Source: Rhodocyclus purpureus (GTDB lineage Bacteria; Pseudomonadota; Gammaproteobacteria; Burkholderiales; Rhodocyclaceae). Taken from it: DNA of 64,000 nt. The translations under genes were made by a program, and so were the position numbers. The DNA lies in assembly GCF_016653115.1 (NCBI RefSeq), contig NZ_NHRX01000016.1, positions 60,941 to 124,940 on the forward strand, in the 5' to 3' direction. Below, one piece after another: positions 21,713 through 32,940 of the stretch. Position 1 is the stretch's first letter; every line of letters begins with the position of its first letter. The notes under the pieces are model-generated. The model ran no database searches, was not told where the DNA came from, and saw nothing but the letters and a program-made list of their open reading frames with translations.

Positions 21713-21861
21713 TACGCGCCGTCGCTGCCGAGAGTCACTGCCGAATCCTGCTGAGCGAGGACTTTCATCCCGGCTTTACCTGGCGAGGAATCACTGTCGT
21801 CAACCCGTTCGCGGCGGAGCAACCGGCGCTGCTCAAGCGCATCCTCGGCGAATGGCCTTAA
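21673..21861 (+). pseudogene. PIN-domain toxin remnant (C-terminal part only)
   Basis: The frame encodes MWDALIRAVAAESHCRILLS, then EDFHPGFTWRGITVVNPF, the last half of a VapC-type PIN domain, including the SED acidic motif. The N-terminal 80-90 residues, with the first catalytic aspartate, are missing. The join with the antitoxin lies near 21694, so one deletion removed both the antitoxin stop codon and the 5' half of the toxin. It cannot be an active nuclease as it stands. Confidence 0.75.
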
Positions 21862-21925
21862 GCTGTCGGCTCATCGCTTGAACGGATTACTTTGGGGAGC
21901 GTGGGTAAGTATCGGCTTGCTCTTG

Positions 21926-22345
21926 GCCAACGACCATGGCGAGTCGTGCCCCCCCTGAGCATGAAACGCAGCCACTCGCTACCGTCATTGCGAGGCGCGT
22001 AGCGCCGTGGCAATCCAGTTCGTTCTTCCAGTTTCGCGGCCTCGCCAACTCCGGCGACCCTATGCGAGACCTACGTACTGGATCGCCACGCCCTGCGGGC
22101 TCGCGATGACGGATTCGCTTCACTGCCGTCATTGCGAGGCGCGCAGCGCCGTGGCAATCCAGTTCGTTCTTCCAGTTTCGCGGCCTCGCCAACTCGGGCG
22201 ACCCGATGCGAGACCTACGTACTGGATCGCCACGCCCGTCGGGCTCGCGATGACGGTTACGGTCTCAGCCCCTCTCCATGCAGTCCCGGCACTGCCGTCA
22301 TTGCGAGGCGCGTAGCGCCGTGGCAATCCAGTTCGTTCTTCCGTC
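21926..22345. repeat. Composite palindromic repeats, three B and two A halves
   Basis: Starts with a B-side flank (CATGGCGAGTCGTGCCCCCC), then B halves at 21984, 22128 and 22297 and two A halves (near 22079-22113 and 22222-22256), in reverse orientation to the 14847 array. The first two B halves are exactly 144 bp apart and the third is 169 bp further, with extra sequence inserted. It lies between the toxin remnant and the convergent Crp/Fnr gene. Bases 22346-22412 hold nothing recognised. Confidence 0.85.
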
Positions 22346-22412
22346 TTCTAGCCCTTGCCGGCCATCCACGCGCGCCCACATACCCGACGAGTTGCGAGCA
22401 CGGGCTTGCGCG

Positions 22413-23129
22413 CTAGAAATCGCAGCCGGCGGGGCAGACGTCGCGTGACAGGGCCTGCACGTCGGGAATGAAGTAGCCGCGTCCCTGGCGGACGATCAGG
22501 GACTTGTCCTCGAGCTCGCGGAACGCGCGCGAGAGATGTGAATCGCTGATTCCGAGCCGTGAAGCGAGCTTGTTGCGCGGGATCGGCAGGTGCAGGCTGT
22601 GCGTGCCGTCGTCGCCCTGCGGCAGCTTGTCGAAATGGCAGACGATGTAGCAGACGAGCCGGGCAGCGGCCTTCTTGGTGCAGAAGGTGAGCATGTCGCG
22701 GCTGGCGAAGTCGATGCGCTCGGCGACGAGCGACATCAGGCGGCGGGCGAAGGCGGGATAGTTCGCCATCCATTCGCTGACCACGTTCTCGGGCAACTGC
22801 AGCACGGCCGCCTGCGTCAGGCTGCGCGCCGAGTAGAGCAAGGCGCGCTCGCCGAAGAGAGTCTCCTCGCCCAGGGTCGCGCCGATGTTCACGAAGTCGA
22901 GGATCTTCTCGCGACCCACGCCATCGACGAAGAACAACTCGATCGTCCCGTGTGCGATGATCCACAGGCCCGGCTGCTGCGTGCCGGCCTCGACGAAGAC
23001 AGTCTCCGGCGCCAGCCGCAGCTGGCTGCCGAGCTGTGCCGCCAACGCGGCGTCGACGACGCTGGCCGGGACGTCGCGCAGGAGAGGGGCTGATTTGATG
23101 AGAGCAATTTCGGTATCACTGAAGGGCAT
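22413..23129 (-). CDS. Crp/Fnr family transcriptional regulator
   Basis: 238 residues from the ATG at 23129, chosen because AAAGGAG lies just upstream of it and not of the ATG 18 bp earlier. A cyclic-nucleotide-binding-like beta barrel (about 20-140) is followed by a dimer helix and a winged helix with recognition region NKLASRLGISDSHLSRAFRE. It lacks the N-terminal cysteine cluster of FNR, so it is unlikely to sense oxygen through a [4Fe-4S] cluster in the same way. A C-terminal CPAGC pair is odd. It is divergent from pntAB. Effector and targets are unknown. Confidence 0.9.
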   Translation of the reverse strand: MPFSDTEIALIKSAPLLRDVPASVVDAALAAQLGSQLRLAPETVFVEAGTQQPGLWIIAHGTIELFFVDGVGREKILDFVNIGATLGEETLFGERALLYSARSLTQAAVLQLPENVVSEWMANYPAFARRLMSLVAERIDFASRDMLTFCTKKAAARLVCYIVCHFDKLPQGDDGTHSLHLPIPRNKLASRLGISDSHLSRAFRELEDKSLIVRQGRGYFIPDVQALSRDVCPAGCDF

Positions 23130-23516
23130 GAGACTCCTTTTGGACATCGCCGTCGGTGCGCCCGCGAGCGCAAATCTTCCGACTCCACATCTTTCAGGCT
23201 ACTTCATTAGCGCCGTCACTGCAAAGACGATGCCATAGATGCACCAAAATAGGCACCGCAATGCACAAAAAAGTGACGAACCCCAAGTAAAATGCGCGGT
23301 GGTGTCACTCGACCACTTCCCGCCCGCGACCTTCGCCGTCGCGGACTGCACAGCCCGCAGACGCACGCGGCTGGAGAAGCGGTAAATCTGCTGTCGCCTC
23401 ACCACAGCGCTGTCCGGTCCAGGGCAGGTGCAGGGGCTGCGCCCCTGATGCCTGCCGCACGGTAGCGCCGCCAAGGCGAGCGCGGCGACGATCAATTTTT
23501 TGCTGAAAGTTCTGCA
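23130..23516. other. Divergent intergenic region with leader hairpin before pntA
   Basis: 387 bp between the Crp/Fnr gene and pntA. A strong hairpin spans 23422-23457: GGCAGG and GCAGGGGC pair with GCCCCTG and GCCTGCC around a TGC loop. No T-run follows, so it is not a typical terminator. TAAAAT at 23287 could be a -10 box, but no clear -35 is seen. GTGGT/ACCAC inverted arms lie near 23303-23320. TGCACCAAAATAGGCACC near 23236 looks like a decayed NtrC-type site. No FNR or CRP consensus site was found. Confidence 0.4.
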
Positions 23517-25112
23517 ATGTCACTAACCATCGGCATCCCGAAGGAAACCTACGCAGGCGAAAAGCGCGTTGCCACCGTCCCCGACGTCGTCGAGAAACTG
23601 ATCAAGCTCGGTTTCTCGGTGGTCGTCGAGAGCGGCGCTGGCGCGGCGGCCAATTTCTCCGATCTCAGCTACCAGAGCGCAGGTGCGACCATCGTTCCGT
23701 CCGCCGCCGAACTCTGGGGCGGCGCCGACATCTTCTTCAAGGTGCGCGCGCCGAACCTCGACGAAGTGGCCCTCCTGAAGGAAGGCAGCACGCTGGTGAG
23801 CTTCATCTGGCCCGCCCAGAATCCGGAGTTGATGCAGGCACTGGCAGCGAAAAAGGTCACGGTACTGGCGATGGACAGCGTGCCGCGCATGTCGCGCGCG
23901 CAGAAGATGGACGCGCTCTCGTCGATGGCCAACATCGCCGGCTACCGCGCGGTGGTCGAAGCCGCGCAGCACTTCGGGCGCTTCTTCACCGGCCAGATCA
24001 CCGCCGCCGGCAAGGTGCCGCCGGCCAAGGTCTTCGTCATCGGCGCCGGCGTCGCCGGCCTGGCTGCGCTCGGCGCTGCGGTCGGTCTCGGCGCCATCGT
24101 GCGTGCCAACGACACGCGTCCCGAAGTAGCCGATCAGGTCAAGTCGATGGGCGCCGAGTTCGTCCCGGTCGATTACGTCGAGGAAGGCTCTGGCGTCGGC
24201 GGCTACGCCAAGGTGATGTCCGAAGGCTTCCAGAAGGCGCAGCTGGCGACCTTCGCCAAGCAGGCCAAGGAAGTCGACATCATCATCACCACCGCGCTGA
24301 TCCCGGGCCGTCCGGCACCGAAGCTGATCACCGCCGAGATGGTGCAGAGCATGGCGCCCGGCTCGGTCATCGTCGACCTCGCCGCCGAACAGGGCGGCAA
24401 CTGTGAACTCACGGTCCCCGGCGAAGTGGTCGTCCGCCATGGCGTCACCATCATCGGCTACACCGACCTGCCGAGCCGCCTATCGAAGCAGGCGTCGACG
24501 CTGTACGCGACCAACCTCCTGCGCCTGACCGAGGAACTGTGCAAGACCAAGGACGGCGTGCTCAACGTCAACATGGACGACGAGGTCATCCGCGGCGCCA
24601 CCGTGATCAAGGAAGGCAACATCACCTGGCCGCCACCGCCGCCGAAGCTCTCGGCAGCGCCGGCGCAGGCCAAGCCCGCCGCCGCCGCGCCCGCACCGGC
24701 GAAGAAGTCGGGTGGGCATGGTGCGGCCTCCGAGCCGATGTCCGGCACCTCGCTGGCGCTCGTGTTCGGGGTCGGCGCCCTGCTCTTCTGGCTGATCGGT
24801 GCCTACGCGCCGGCGGCCTTCCTCGGCCACTTCACCGTCTTCGTGCTCGCCTGCTTCGTCGGCTACATGGTCGTCTGGAACGTGACGCCCGCGCTGCATA
24901 CGCCGCTGATGAGCGTCACCAACGCCATTTCGAGCATCATCGCCATCGGTGCGCTGGTCCAGATCGCGCCGCCGCTCGCCGAACTCGGCGCCACGCAGCG
25001 TCCCGATGACTGGATCCGCTGGCTCGCGGTCGCCGGCATCGTCCTCACCGCGATCAACATGTTCGGCGGTTTCGCCGTCACCCGCCGCATGCTGGCAATG
25101 TTCCGGAAGTAA
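23517..25112 (+). CDS. pntA: NAD(P) transhydrogenase subunit alpha
   Basis: PntA with PntB forms the proton-translocating transhydrogenase that reduces NADP+ with NADH. 531 residues, the undivided E. coli type. It has the alanine-dehydrogenase-like NAD domain ([20 protein letters not shown], nucleotide fold [20 protein letters not shown]), a Pro/Ala linker near 380-410, then four hydrophobic helices at the C-terminus. Followed 5 bp later by pntB. Confidence 0.96.
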   Translation: MSLTIGIPKETYAGEKRVATVPDVVEKLIKLGFSVVVESGAGAAANFSDLSYQSAGATIVPSAAELWGGADIFFKVRAPNLDEVALLKEGSTLVSFIWPAQNPELMQALAAKKVTVLAMDSVPRMSRAQKMDALSSMANIAGYRAVVEAAQHFGRFFTGQITAAGKVPPAKVFVIGAGVAGLAALGAAVGLGAIVRANDTRPEVADQVKSMGAEFVPVDYVEEGSGVGGYAKVMSEGFQKAQLATFAKQAKEVDIIITTALIPGRPAPKLITAEMVQSMAPGSVIVDLAAEQGGNCELTVPGEVVVRHGVTIIGYTDLPSRLSKQASTLYATNLLRLTEELCKTKDGVLNVNMDDEVIRGATVIKEGNITWPPPPPKLSAAPAQAKPAAAAPAPAKKSGGHGAASEPMSGTSLALVFGVGALLFWLIGAYAPAAFLGHFTVFVLACFVGYMVVWNVTPALHTPLMSVTNAISSIIAIGALVQIAPPLAELGATQRPDDWIRWLAVAGIVLTAINMFGGFAVTRRMLAMFRK

Positions 25113-25117
25113 CCACC

Positions 25118-26527
25118 ATGTCAGAAAGCCTCGCAACGATCGCCTACGTCGGCGCCACCATCCTCTTCATCCTCAGTTTGGGCGGCCTCTCCAACCCTGA
25201 AACATCGCGCCGCGGCAACCTCTACGGCATGGTCGGCATGACCATCGCCGTGCTGGCAACGGTGTTCGGTCCGCGCGTGACCATGGCCGGGATCCCCTGG
25301 ATCATCGGCGCCATGGTCGTCGGCGGCGCCATCGGCGTCTTCGCCGCGCGCACCGTCAAGATGACGCAGATGCCCGAACTGGTCGCGCTGATGCACAGCC
25401 TGGTCGGTCTGGCCGCCTGTCTGGTCGGCTTCGCCAGCTACATCGACACCTCGATCGTGTTCAGCGGCGCCGAGAAGGCGATCCACGAAGTCGAGATCTA
25501 CGTCGGCATCCTGATCGGCGCAGTCACCTTCTCGGGTTCGCTGATCGCCTTCGGCAAGCTGTCCGGACGCATCGGCGGCAAGCCCCTGCTGCTGCCGGCA
25601 CGGCACTGGCTGAACCTCGCCGCACTGGTCGTCGTCATCGCCTTCGGCTGGCAGTTCCTGCAGGCCGAGACGATGCAGGCAGGCCTGCTGCCCCTGTTCG
25701 TGATGACGGCCATCGCGCTGCTCTTCGGCATCCACATGGTGATGGCCATCGGCGGTGCCGACATGCCCGTGGTGGTGTCGATGCTCAACAGCTACTCGGG
25801 CTGGGCAGCGGCGGCGACCGGTTTCATGCTCTCCAACGACCTCCTGATCGTCACCGGTGCGCTGGTCGGCTCGAGCGGCGCGATCCTCTCCTACATCATG
25901 TGCCGCGCGATGAACCGCAACTTCATCAGCGTCATCGCCGGCGGCTTCGGCAGCGGCGGCGGTACGCCGGCGAAGAAGGCCGAAGGCGAACCGGCCGGCG
26001 AGGTGGTCCCGGTCAGCGCCGCGGAAACCGCCGAACTGCTGAAAGATGCCAAGAGCGTCGTCATCGTCCCCGGCTACGGCATGGCGGTGGCGCAGGCGCA
26101 GCACACGGTGTTCGAGATCACCAAGACCCTGCGCGAGCGTGGCGTCAATGTGCGCTTCGGCATCCACCCGGTCGCCGGGCGCATGCCGGGGCACATGAAC
26201 GTGCTGCTCGCCGAAGCCAAGGTGCCCTACGACATCGTGATGGAAATGGACGAGATCAACGACGACTTCCCGGACACCGACGTCACCATGGTCATCGGCG
26301 CCAACGACATCGTCAATCCGTCGGCCGCCGAGGACCCGACCTCGCCGATCGCCGGCATGCCGGTGCTCGAGGTGTGGAAGGCGAAGACCTCGATCGTGAT
26401 GAAGCGCTCGATGGCCTCCGGCTACGCCGGCGTCGACAACCCGCTCTTCTACAAGGAAAACAACCGCATGCTCTTCGGCGACGCGAAGAAGATGCTCGAC
26501 GAGGTGCTCACGGCCCTCAAGGCCTGA
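25118..26527 (+). CDS. pntB: NAD(P) transhydrogenase subunit beta
   Basis: 469 residues. The first 270 or so form eight or nine membrane helices of the proton channel. The C-terminal NADP(H) domain has [17 protein letters not shown] and [12 protein letters not shown]. Start and stop fit the family. It is co-transcribed with pntA and followed by a strong terminator at 26583. Confidence 0.96.
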   Translation: MSESLATIAYVGATILFILSLGGLSNPETSRRGNLYGMVGMTIAVLATVFGPRVTMAGIPWIIGAMVVGGAIGVFAARTVKMTQMPELVALMHSLVGLAACLVGFASYIDTSIVFSGAEKAIHEVEIYVGILIGAVTFSGSLIAFGKLSGRIGGKPLLLPARHWLNLAALVVVIAFGWQFLQAETMQAGLLPLFVMTAIALLFGIHMVMAIGGADMPVVVSMLNSYSGWAAAATGFMLSNDLLIVTGALVGSSGAILSYIMCRAMNRNFISVIAGGFGSGGGTPAKKAEGEPAGEVVPVSAAETAELLKDAKSVVIVPGYGMAVAQAQHTVFEITKTLRERGVNVRFGIHPVAGRMPGHMNVLLAEAKVPYDIVMEMDEINDDFPDTDVTMVIGANDIVNPSAAEDPTSPIAGMPVLEVWKAKTSIVMKRSMASGYAGVDNPLFYKENNRMLFGDAKKMLDEVLTALKA

Positions 26528-26582
26528 GCGTCGGACGCCGCGGGGAGCAGCCGCTCCCCGCAGCCTGCCTTCGCCGACAGGC

Positions 26583-26624
26583 ACGAGGCCGGTTCCGCAA
26601 CACGCGGAACCGGCCTCGTTTCAT
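26583..26624 (+). terminator. Terminator of pntAB
   Basis: A perfect 15 bp stem (CGAGGCCGGTTCCGC / GCGGAACCGGCCTCG) with loop AACAC is followed by TTTCATT. A smaller GCGGGGAGC/GCTCCCCGC hairpin lies just upstream near 26540-26562. Confidence 0.85.
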
Positions 26625-26641
26625 TCGGGCAGCCGGACCGG

Positions 26642-26684
26642 AAAGAGAAGAGGCCGGATCCGTCGATGACGGATCCGGCCTCCT
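26642..26684 (-). terminator. Terminator of the thiolase gene
   Basis: A perfect 15 bp stem (GAGGCCGGATCCGTC with its complement) and 3-base loop, followed on the minus strand by a pyrimidine run CTTCTCTTTCC. It lies 33 bp after the thiolase stop. Together with the 26583 hairpin it insulates two convergent transcripts. Confidence 0.8.
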
Positions 26685-26717
26685 TTCAGGCAGGCGGCGC
26701 AAAGCCGCCGGGCGCGA

Positions 26718-27896
<1,179 letters not shown>

Positions 27897-28009
27897 CTAC
27901 TACTCCTTCGTGGTTAAAATCAACCGGCGACGAGGCCGGCAAGCTTCGACAACAGCAGGGTCAGGGCACGCCATGGACATGCGCACCGCGTGAATGAGGA
28001 AACGCGACA

Positions 28010-28642
28010 TCATACCGTGGCGAGCCTTGCCGCGAGAATGCGCAGCATGGCGGCGGTCGCCCCCCAGATGAAGTAGTCGCCCCAGGGAACCGCGTAGTAG
28101 TGCCCGGAACGACCTTGCAGGGTGTAGGGATGGCGCTGGTAGTTGCGCGGATCGAGCACGAAGCTCAGGGGCACCTCGAAGATCTCGGCGACCTCGAAGG
28201 CGTCGGGCGCCAGCGCAAAGGGCGGCGTCAGCGTCGCCACCACCGGCGTCACGCGGAAACCGGTGATGGTGTGGTAGTCGGGAAGGAAGCCGAGCACCTC
28301 GACGTGTACGGGGTCGAGGCCGATCTCCTCGGTCGCCTCGCGCAGCGCGGTATGCGTGGGGCTCGGGTCGCCGGCATCGACGCGGCCGCCGGGAAAGCTG
28401 ATCTGCCCCGGATGGTCGCGCAGGTGCTCGCTGCGCCGGGTCAATAACAGGGTCGGCGCCGACTCGCGCAGGACGATCGGCACCAGCACCGACGCCGGCG
28501 TCGCCGCTTCGGCAGCGAGATCGTGCGCGCCGTCGTCGCCGTGCCGCTGCTGCCCGCCGTCGCGCCTGTCGCCGTCAACCTCGTGCTGCAGCACCGCAAG
28601 GAGGCGCTGGCGGAAGGCAACGGGGTCGAAGATCGACGACAT
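28010..28642 (-). CDS. CoA pyrophosphatase, Nudix family (NudL-like)
   Basis: 210 residues. The Nudix box reads FPGGRVDAGDPSPTHTAL followed by REATEEIGL, the NudL pattern in which the first glutamate is replaced. PGQISFPGG upstream is the UPF0035/CoA-specific signature. Predicted to hydrolyse CoA derivatives to 3',5'-ADP and acyl-phosphopantetheine. The N-terminal segment around residues 20-45 is Asp/Arg/Gly-rich and probably disordered. Confidence 0.88.
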   Translation of the reverse strand: MSSIFDPVAFRQRLLAVLQHEVDGDRRDGGQQRHGDDGAHDLAAEAATPASVLVPIVLRESAPTLLLTRRSEHLRDHPGQISFPGGRVDAGDPSPTHTALREATEEIGLDPVHVEVLGFLPDYHTITGFRVTPVVATLTPPFALAPDAFEVAEIFEVPLSFVLDPRNYQRHPYTLQGRSGHYYAVPWGDYFIWGATAAMLRILAARLATV

Positions 28643-28652
28643 CGGCAGTGGC

Positions 28653-28919
28653 TCAGGCCGGCTCGCCCAGGTCCTCGCCGGGGGCGATCTCGGCCTGCGC
28701 CGCCGCCAGTGCGTCCTGCAGGGTCTCCTCGGGCAAGGCGTTGATGATCGTCGACGCCAGATCGGCAGCGGCGACCGCGTCCGGTGGCAGCTGCTTGCTG
28801 TCGAGTCCGGCGATCAGCGCCGCCGCCGCACCGACGACCTGCAGCAGGCTCTCGCGCTCCCCCATCAGGATTTCAAGTTCGCGGCGCAACATGGCGATTT
28901 CCTGGTCGCGATGGGGCAT
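28653..28919 (-). CDS. Small hypothetical protein
   Basis: 88 residues (MPHRDQEIAMLRRELEILMG...), acidic, probably alpha-helical with a short coiled coil at the N-terminus. A GGAG site precedes the ATG. It ends 10 bp before the Nudix gene start, so the two may be co-transcribed. No family is recognised. Confidence 0.6.
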   Translation of the reverse strand: MPHRDQEIAMLRRELEILMGERESLLQVVGAAAALIAGLDSKQLPPDAVAAADLASTIINALPEETLQDALAAAQAEIAPGEDLGEPA

Positions 28920-28974
28920 GGAGTTCTCCGGGAGTTAGGCGTGGACGTCGGTGCTAAGCGTTGTTGGACCTGTT

Positions 28975-29469
28975 TCAGTCGCGGAAGTTGCCGGAGCGGA
29001 TCGGAAAATCGGTGATCGTCTTGTTCACCAGCGCGATGCACGCCTGCAGCTCGTCGCGCTTGGCGCCGGTCACGCGCACTTCATCGCCCTGGATCGACGC
29101 CTGCACCTTGAGCTTCGCATCCTTGCACAGCTTGACGATCTTCTTCGCCAGCTCGCTGTCGATGCCGCTCTTGATCTTCAACTCCTGCTTGACCTTGTTG
29201 CCCGAGATCTTCTGCACCGGCTGGTGGTCGAGGCGCTTGACGCTGTCCTTTTCCTTCTTTTCCATCGCCGGGAAGAGCAGGTCCTTGATCTGGTCGAGCT
29301 GGAAGTCGGAGTCGCCGTAGAGCATGATCGACTTGTCCTTCTCGTTCAGTTCGACCTTGGCGCTGGTTCCCTTGAAGTCGTAGCGATTGACGATGGCGCG
29401 GCCGGCAACGTCGATCGCGTTCTTCAACGCGACCATGTCGGCTTCGGAGGTGAAATCGAAGGATGGCAT
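28975..29469 (-). CDS. yajQ: YajQ family nucleotide-binding protein
   Basis: 164 residues matching YajQ (163 in E. coli): MPSFDFTSEADMVALKNAID, VNRYDFKGTSAKVELN and GDEVRVTGAKRDELQ. Family members bind nucleotides. In Xanthomonas a homologue binds c-di-GMP and acts as a regulator, so a c-di-GMP role is possible here. A strong GGAGGAG site precedes the ATG; the open frame upstream overlaps ppnP and is ignored. Confidence 0.93.
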   Translation of the reverse strand: MPSFDFTSEADMVALKNAIDVAGRAIVNRYDFKGTSAKVELNEKDKSIMLYGDSDFQLDQIKDLLFPAMEKKEKDSVKRLDHQPVQKISGNKVKQELKIKSGIDSELAKKIVKLCKDAKLKVQASIQGDEVRVTGAKRDELQACIALVNKTITDFPIRSGNFRD

Positions 29470-29489
29470 GAACTCTCCTCCGCGGCCGC

Positions 29490-29804
29490 TCAGCCGAAGT
29501 GGCAGACGTAGTGGTAGGGCTCGTCGCAGGCGATCTCGAACGACGAGTTGGCGGGAATCGAGAAGGACTCGCCGACGCCATAGGTCTTCCACTCGCTCTC
29601 GCCCTTGATGCGCGCGCGGCACGAACCGCCGACGCATTCCATGACTTCCGGCACACCGGTATTGAAGATCAGCGACGAGGGCAGGATGACGCCGACGGTC
29701 TTGCGCGTGCCGTCGGCGAAGATGACGGAGGTGCTGACGCACTTGCCGTCGAAGAAGACGTTGCTTTTCTTGACGACGCTGACGTTATCGAATTGGCTGC
29801 TCAT
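29490..29804 (-). CDS. ppnP: Pyrimidine/purine nucleoside phosphorylase PpnP
   Basis: A 104-residue single-domain cupin (DUF1255/YaiE family). It matches the family over its full length: MSSQFDNVSVVKKSNVFFDG, GVILPSSLIFNTGVPEVME and FEIACDEPYHYVCHFG. It phosphorolyses several nucleosides. It sits 20 bp upstream of yajQ on the same strand. Confidence 0.92.
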   Translation of the reverse strand: MSSQFDNVSVVKKSNVFFDGKCVSTSVIFADGTRKTVGVILPSSLIFNTGVPEVMECVGGSCRARIKGESEWKTYGVGESFSIPANSSFEIACDEPYHYVCHFG

Positions 29805-29998
29805 GAAAAAAATCCCATCAAAAACCGACGGCAGTGCCGCCGGGCAAAGGTGCGAAGCGCGCCGTCAGGTTGACGCGCGCAGCGTGTGTTGGTCCTCCGG
29901 ATTTTCCCACGTTTCCGCAGCAGCGGGAAAGACCAATCACGGGGACGCCATACACAATTACGGGACTAATTAACGTCCTCGTAATCAGCATACCCACA

Positions 29999-30433
29999 TC
30001 AGCAGGAGCGGTCTTCGCCCGACTCGGGCCGCGCCACTGCAAGCGAGATCTCGCGCAGGAAGGCGACCAGCCCGCCGATCAGCGCCAGCAAGGCGGCGAC
30101 GAACAGCCCGGCGACGACACGGTCGGAGTTGAGGTGCATCTCGGCGCCGACGAAGAGCGCGACGACGACCAGGCTGACGAGAAGCGCGCTCAGCACGCAC
30201 AGGGAGATCGCCCCCTGGATCCAGCGCTTGCGCTGCCTCAGCGTGCGGATTTCCTCGCTGTCGGCAGCCGCGCCCTTGCCGGCCGCCCTGCCCTGCAGCT
30301 GGCGCCGGCGGTCGACGATGCGCGCCAGCCGGTTGACCAGTACACCGAGGATCGAGCCGACGCCGGTGAGCAGGAACACCGGCGCGACCGCCATCTCGAT
30401 GACCTGGGCGACGCCCGGGTAGTTGGCATCCAT
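29999..30433 (-). CDS. DUF2721 family membrane protein
   Basis: 144 residues with three strong membrane helices: AVAPVFLLTGVGSILGVLV, AISLCVLSALLVSLVVVALF and VVAGLFVAALLALIGGLVAF. A basic loop follows the first (RLARIVDRRRQLQG). This matches the DUF2721 pattern. Function unknown. DUF2788 precedes it on the same strand with 18 bp between. Confidence 0.85.
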   Translation of the reverse strand: MDANYPGVAQVIEMAVAPVFLLTGVGSILGVLVNRLARIVDRRRQLQGRAAGKGAAADSEEIRTLRQRKRWIQGAISLCVLSALLVSLVVVALFVGAEMHLNSDRVVAGLFVAALLALIGGLVAFLREISLAVARPESGEDRSC

Positions 30434-30451
30434 GCGGCTATCCGCCAGCGC

Positions 30452-30661
30452 TCACATTCCCAGGAACTTCTCGAGAATGGACTTGGCGATGAAGCCGAGC
30501 ATGCCGAAGGCGAGGACGAAGAAGAGGATCAGCGTCCCCTTCTTGCCTGCCTTCGACTTCCACGCCAGTTCGGCGATGATGAAGAGCATGAACAGGATGA
30601 AGGCGCCGACGCCGAAGCTCATCCCGAAGTCGGCGATCTGCTCCTCGCTCAGCCCGAACAT
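30452..30661 (-). CDS. DUF2788 family small membrane protein
   Basis: 69 residues with two membrane helices (SFGVGAFILFMLFIIAELAW and GTLILFFVLAFGMLGFIAKS) joined by a basic turn KSKAGKKG. This is the DUF2788 pattern, common in Betaproteobacteria. It starts 22 bp after argG and may be part of that transcript. Function unknown. Confidence 0.85.
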   Translation of the reverse strand: MFGLSEEQIADFGMSFGVGAFILFMLFIIAELAWKSKAGKKGTLILFFVLAFGMLGFIAKSILEKFLGM

Positions 30662-30683
30662 GGCGCGTGCCCGGCTAGCCTGC

Positions 30684-31925
<1,242 letters not shown>

Positions 31926-31990
31926 GTGCGATCTCCATTGGTGAAACAAGCGCCGGCACCCGTGCGCCGACGTCGCGTCTCAAGATTCGA

Positions 31991-32938
31991 TCAGGATTCG
32001 GTCTGGATGCGGCCGAGGACCAGGTACTCCATCAGCGCCTTCTGCGTGTGCAGGCGGTTCTCGGCCTCGTCCCAGACCACGCTCTGCGGACCGTCGATGA
32101 CCTCGGCGGTGACCTCCTCGCCGCGGTGCGCCGGCAGGCAGTGCAGGAAGATCGCGTCCTCGCGGGCGACGCGCATCATCTCGGCGTCGACCTGCCAGTC
32201 GGCGAAATCCTTGAGCCTTTCCTCGTTCTCGGCCTCGTAGCCCATCGAGGTCCACACATCGGTGGTGACGATGTCGGCGCCGCGCGCCGCTTCCATCGGG
32301 TCGGCGAACTGCTGGAAGTGGTCCGTACCGACGAGGCCGACGCGCTCGGGCTCGATCTCGTAGCCGGGCGGGGTCGACACATGGACACGGAAGTCGAGCA
32401 CCTCGGCTGCCTGCAGCCAGGTGTTGCACATGTTGTTCGAGTCACCGATCCAGGCCACCGTCTTGCCCTGGATCGGGCCGCGGTGCTCGATGAAGGTGTA
32501 GATGTCGGCCATGATCTGGCACGGGTGGTACTCGTTGGTGAGCCCGTTGATCACCGGCACGCGCGAGTTGGCGGCGAAGCGCTCGACGATGTCCTGCTCG
32601 AAGGTGCGGATCATCACCAGGTCGCTCATGCGCGAGATCACCTGCGCCGCGTCCTCGACCGGCTCGCCCCGCCCGAGCTGCGAGTCGCGCGTGTTGAGGT
32701 AGATCGCCGAACCGCCGAGCTGCTGGATGCCGGCCTCGAAGGAGAGGCGCGTGCGCGTGCTCGCCTTCTCGAAGATCATCACCAGCGAGCGATCGGAGAG
32801 CGGCCAGTACTGCCGGTAGCTCTTGAATTGATCCTTGATCCAGCGCGTGCGCGCGAACAGGTAGTCGTATTCCTCGCGCGAGAAATCCTTGAACTGGAGG
32901 AAATGGCGGATGCTGCCGGTGTTCGTCTTGAGTCCCAT
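31991..32938 (-). CDS. argF: Ornithine carbamoyltransferase
   Basis: Forms citrulline from ornithine and carbamoyl phosphate. 315 residues from ATG 32938. Carbamoyl-phosphate loop EKASTRTRLSFE, NGLTNEYHPCQIMAD and the ornithine/catalytic motif HCLPAHRGEE are all present. Only 2 bp separate it from the argD stop. Confidence 0.97.
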   Translation of the reverse strand: MGLKTNTGSIRHFLQFKDFSREEYDYLFARTRWIKDQFKSYRQYWPLSDRSLVMIFEKASTRTRLSFEAGIQQLGGSAIYLNTRDSQLGRGEPVEDAAQVISRMSDLVMIRTFEQDIVERFAANSRVPVINGLTNEYHPCQIMADIYTFIEHRGPIQGKTVAWIGDSNNMCNTWLQAAEVLDFRVHVSTPPGYEIEPERVGLVGTDHFQQFADPMEAARGADIVTTDVWTSMGYEAENEERLKDFADWQVDAEMMRVAREDAIFLHCLPAHRGEEVTAEVIDGPQSVVWDEAENRLHTQKALMEYLVLGRIQTES

Positions 32939-32940
32939 GA

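Noticed and set aside
23234..23275. Sigma-54 promoter or NtrC site before pntA
   Set aside because: GG and GC elements are 9 bp apart instead of 10, and the second half of the TGCACC palindrome is degenerate. It may be a relic but is not supported.
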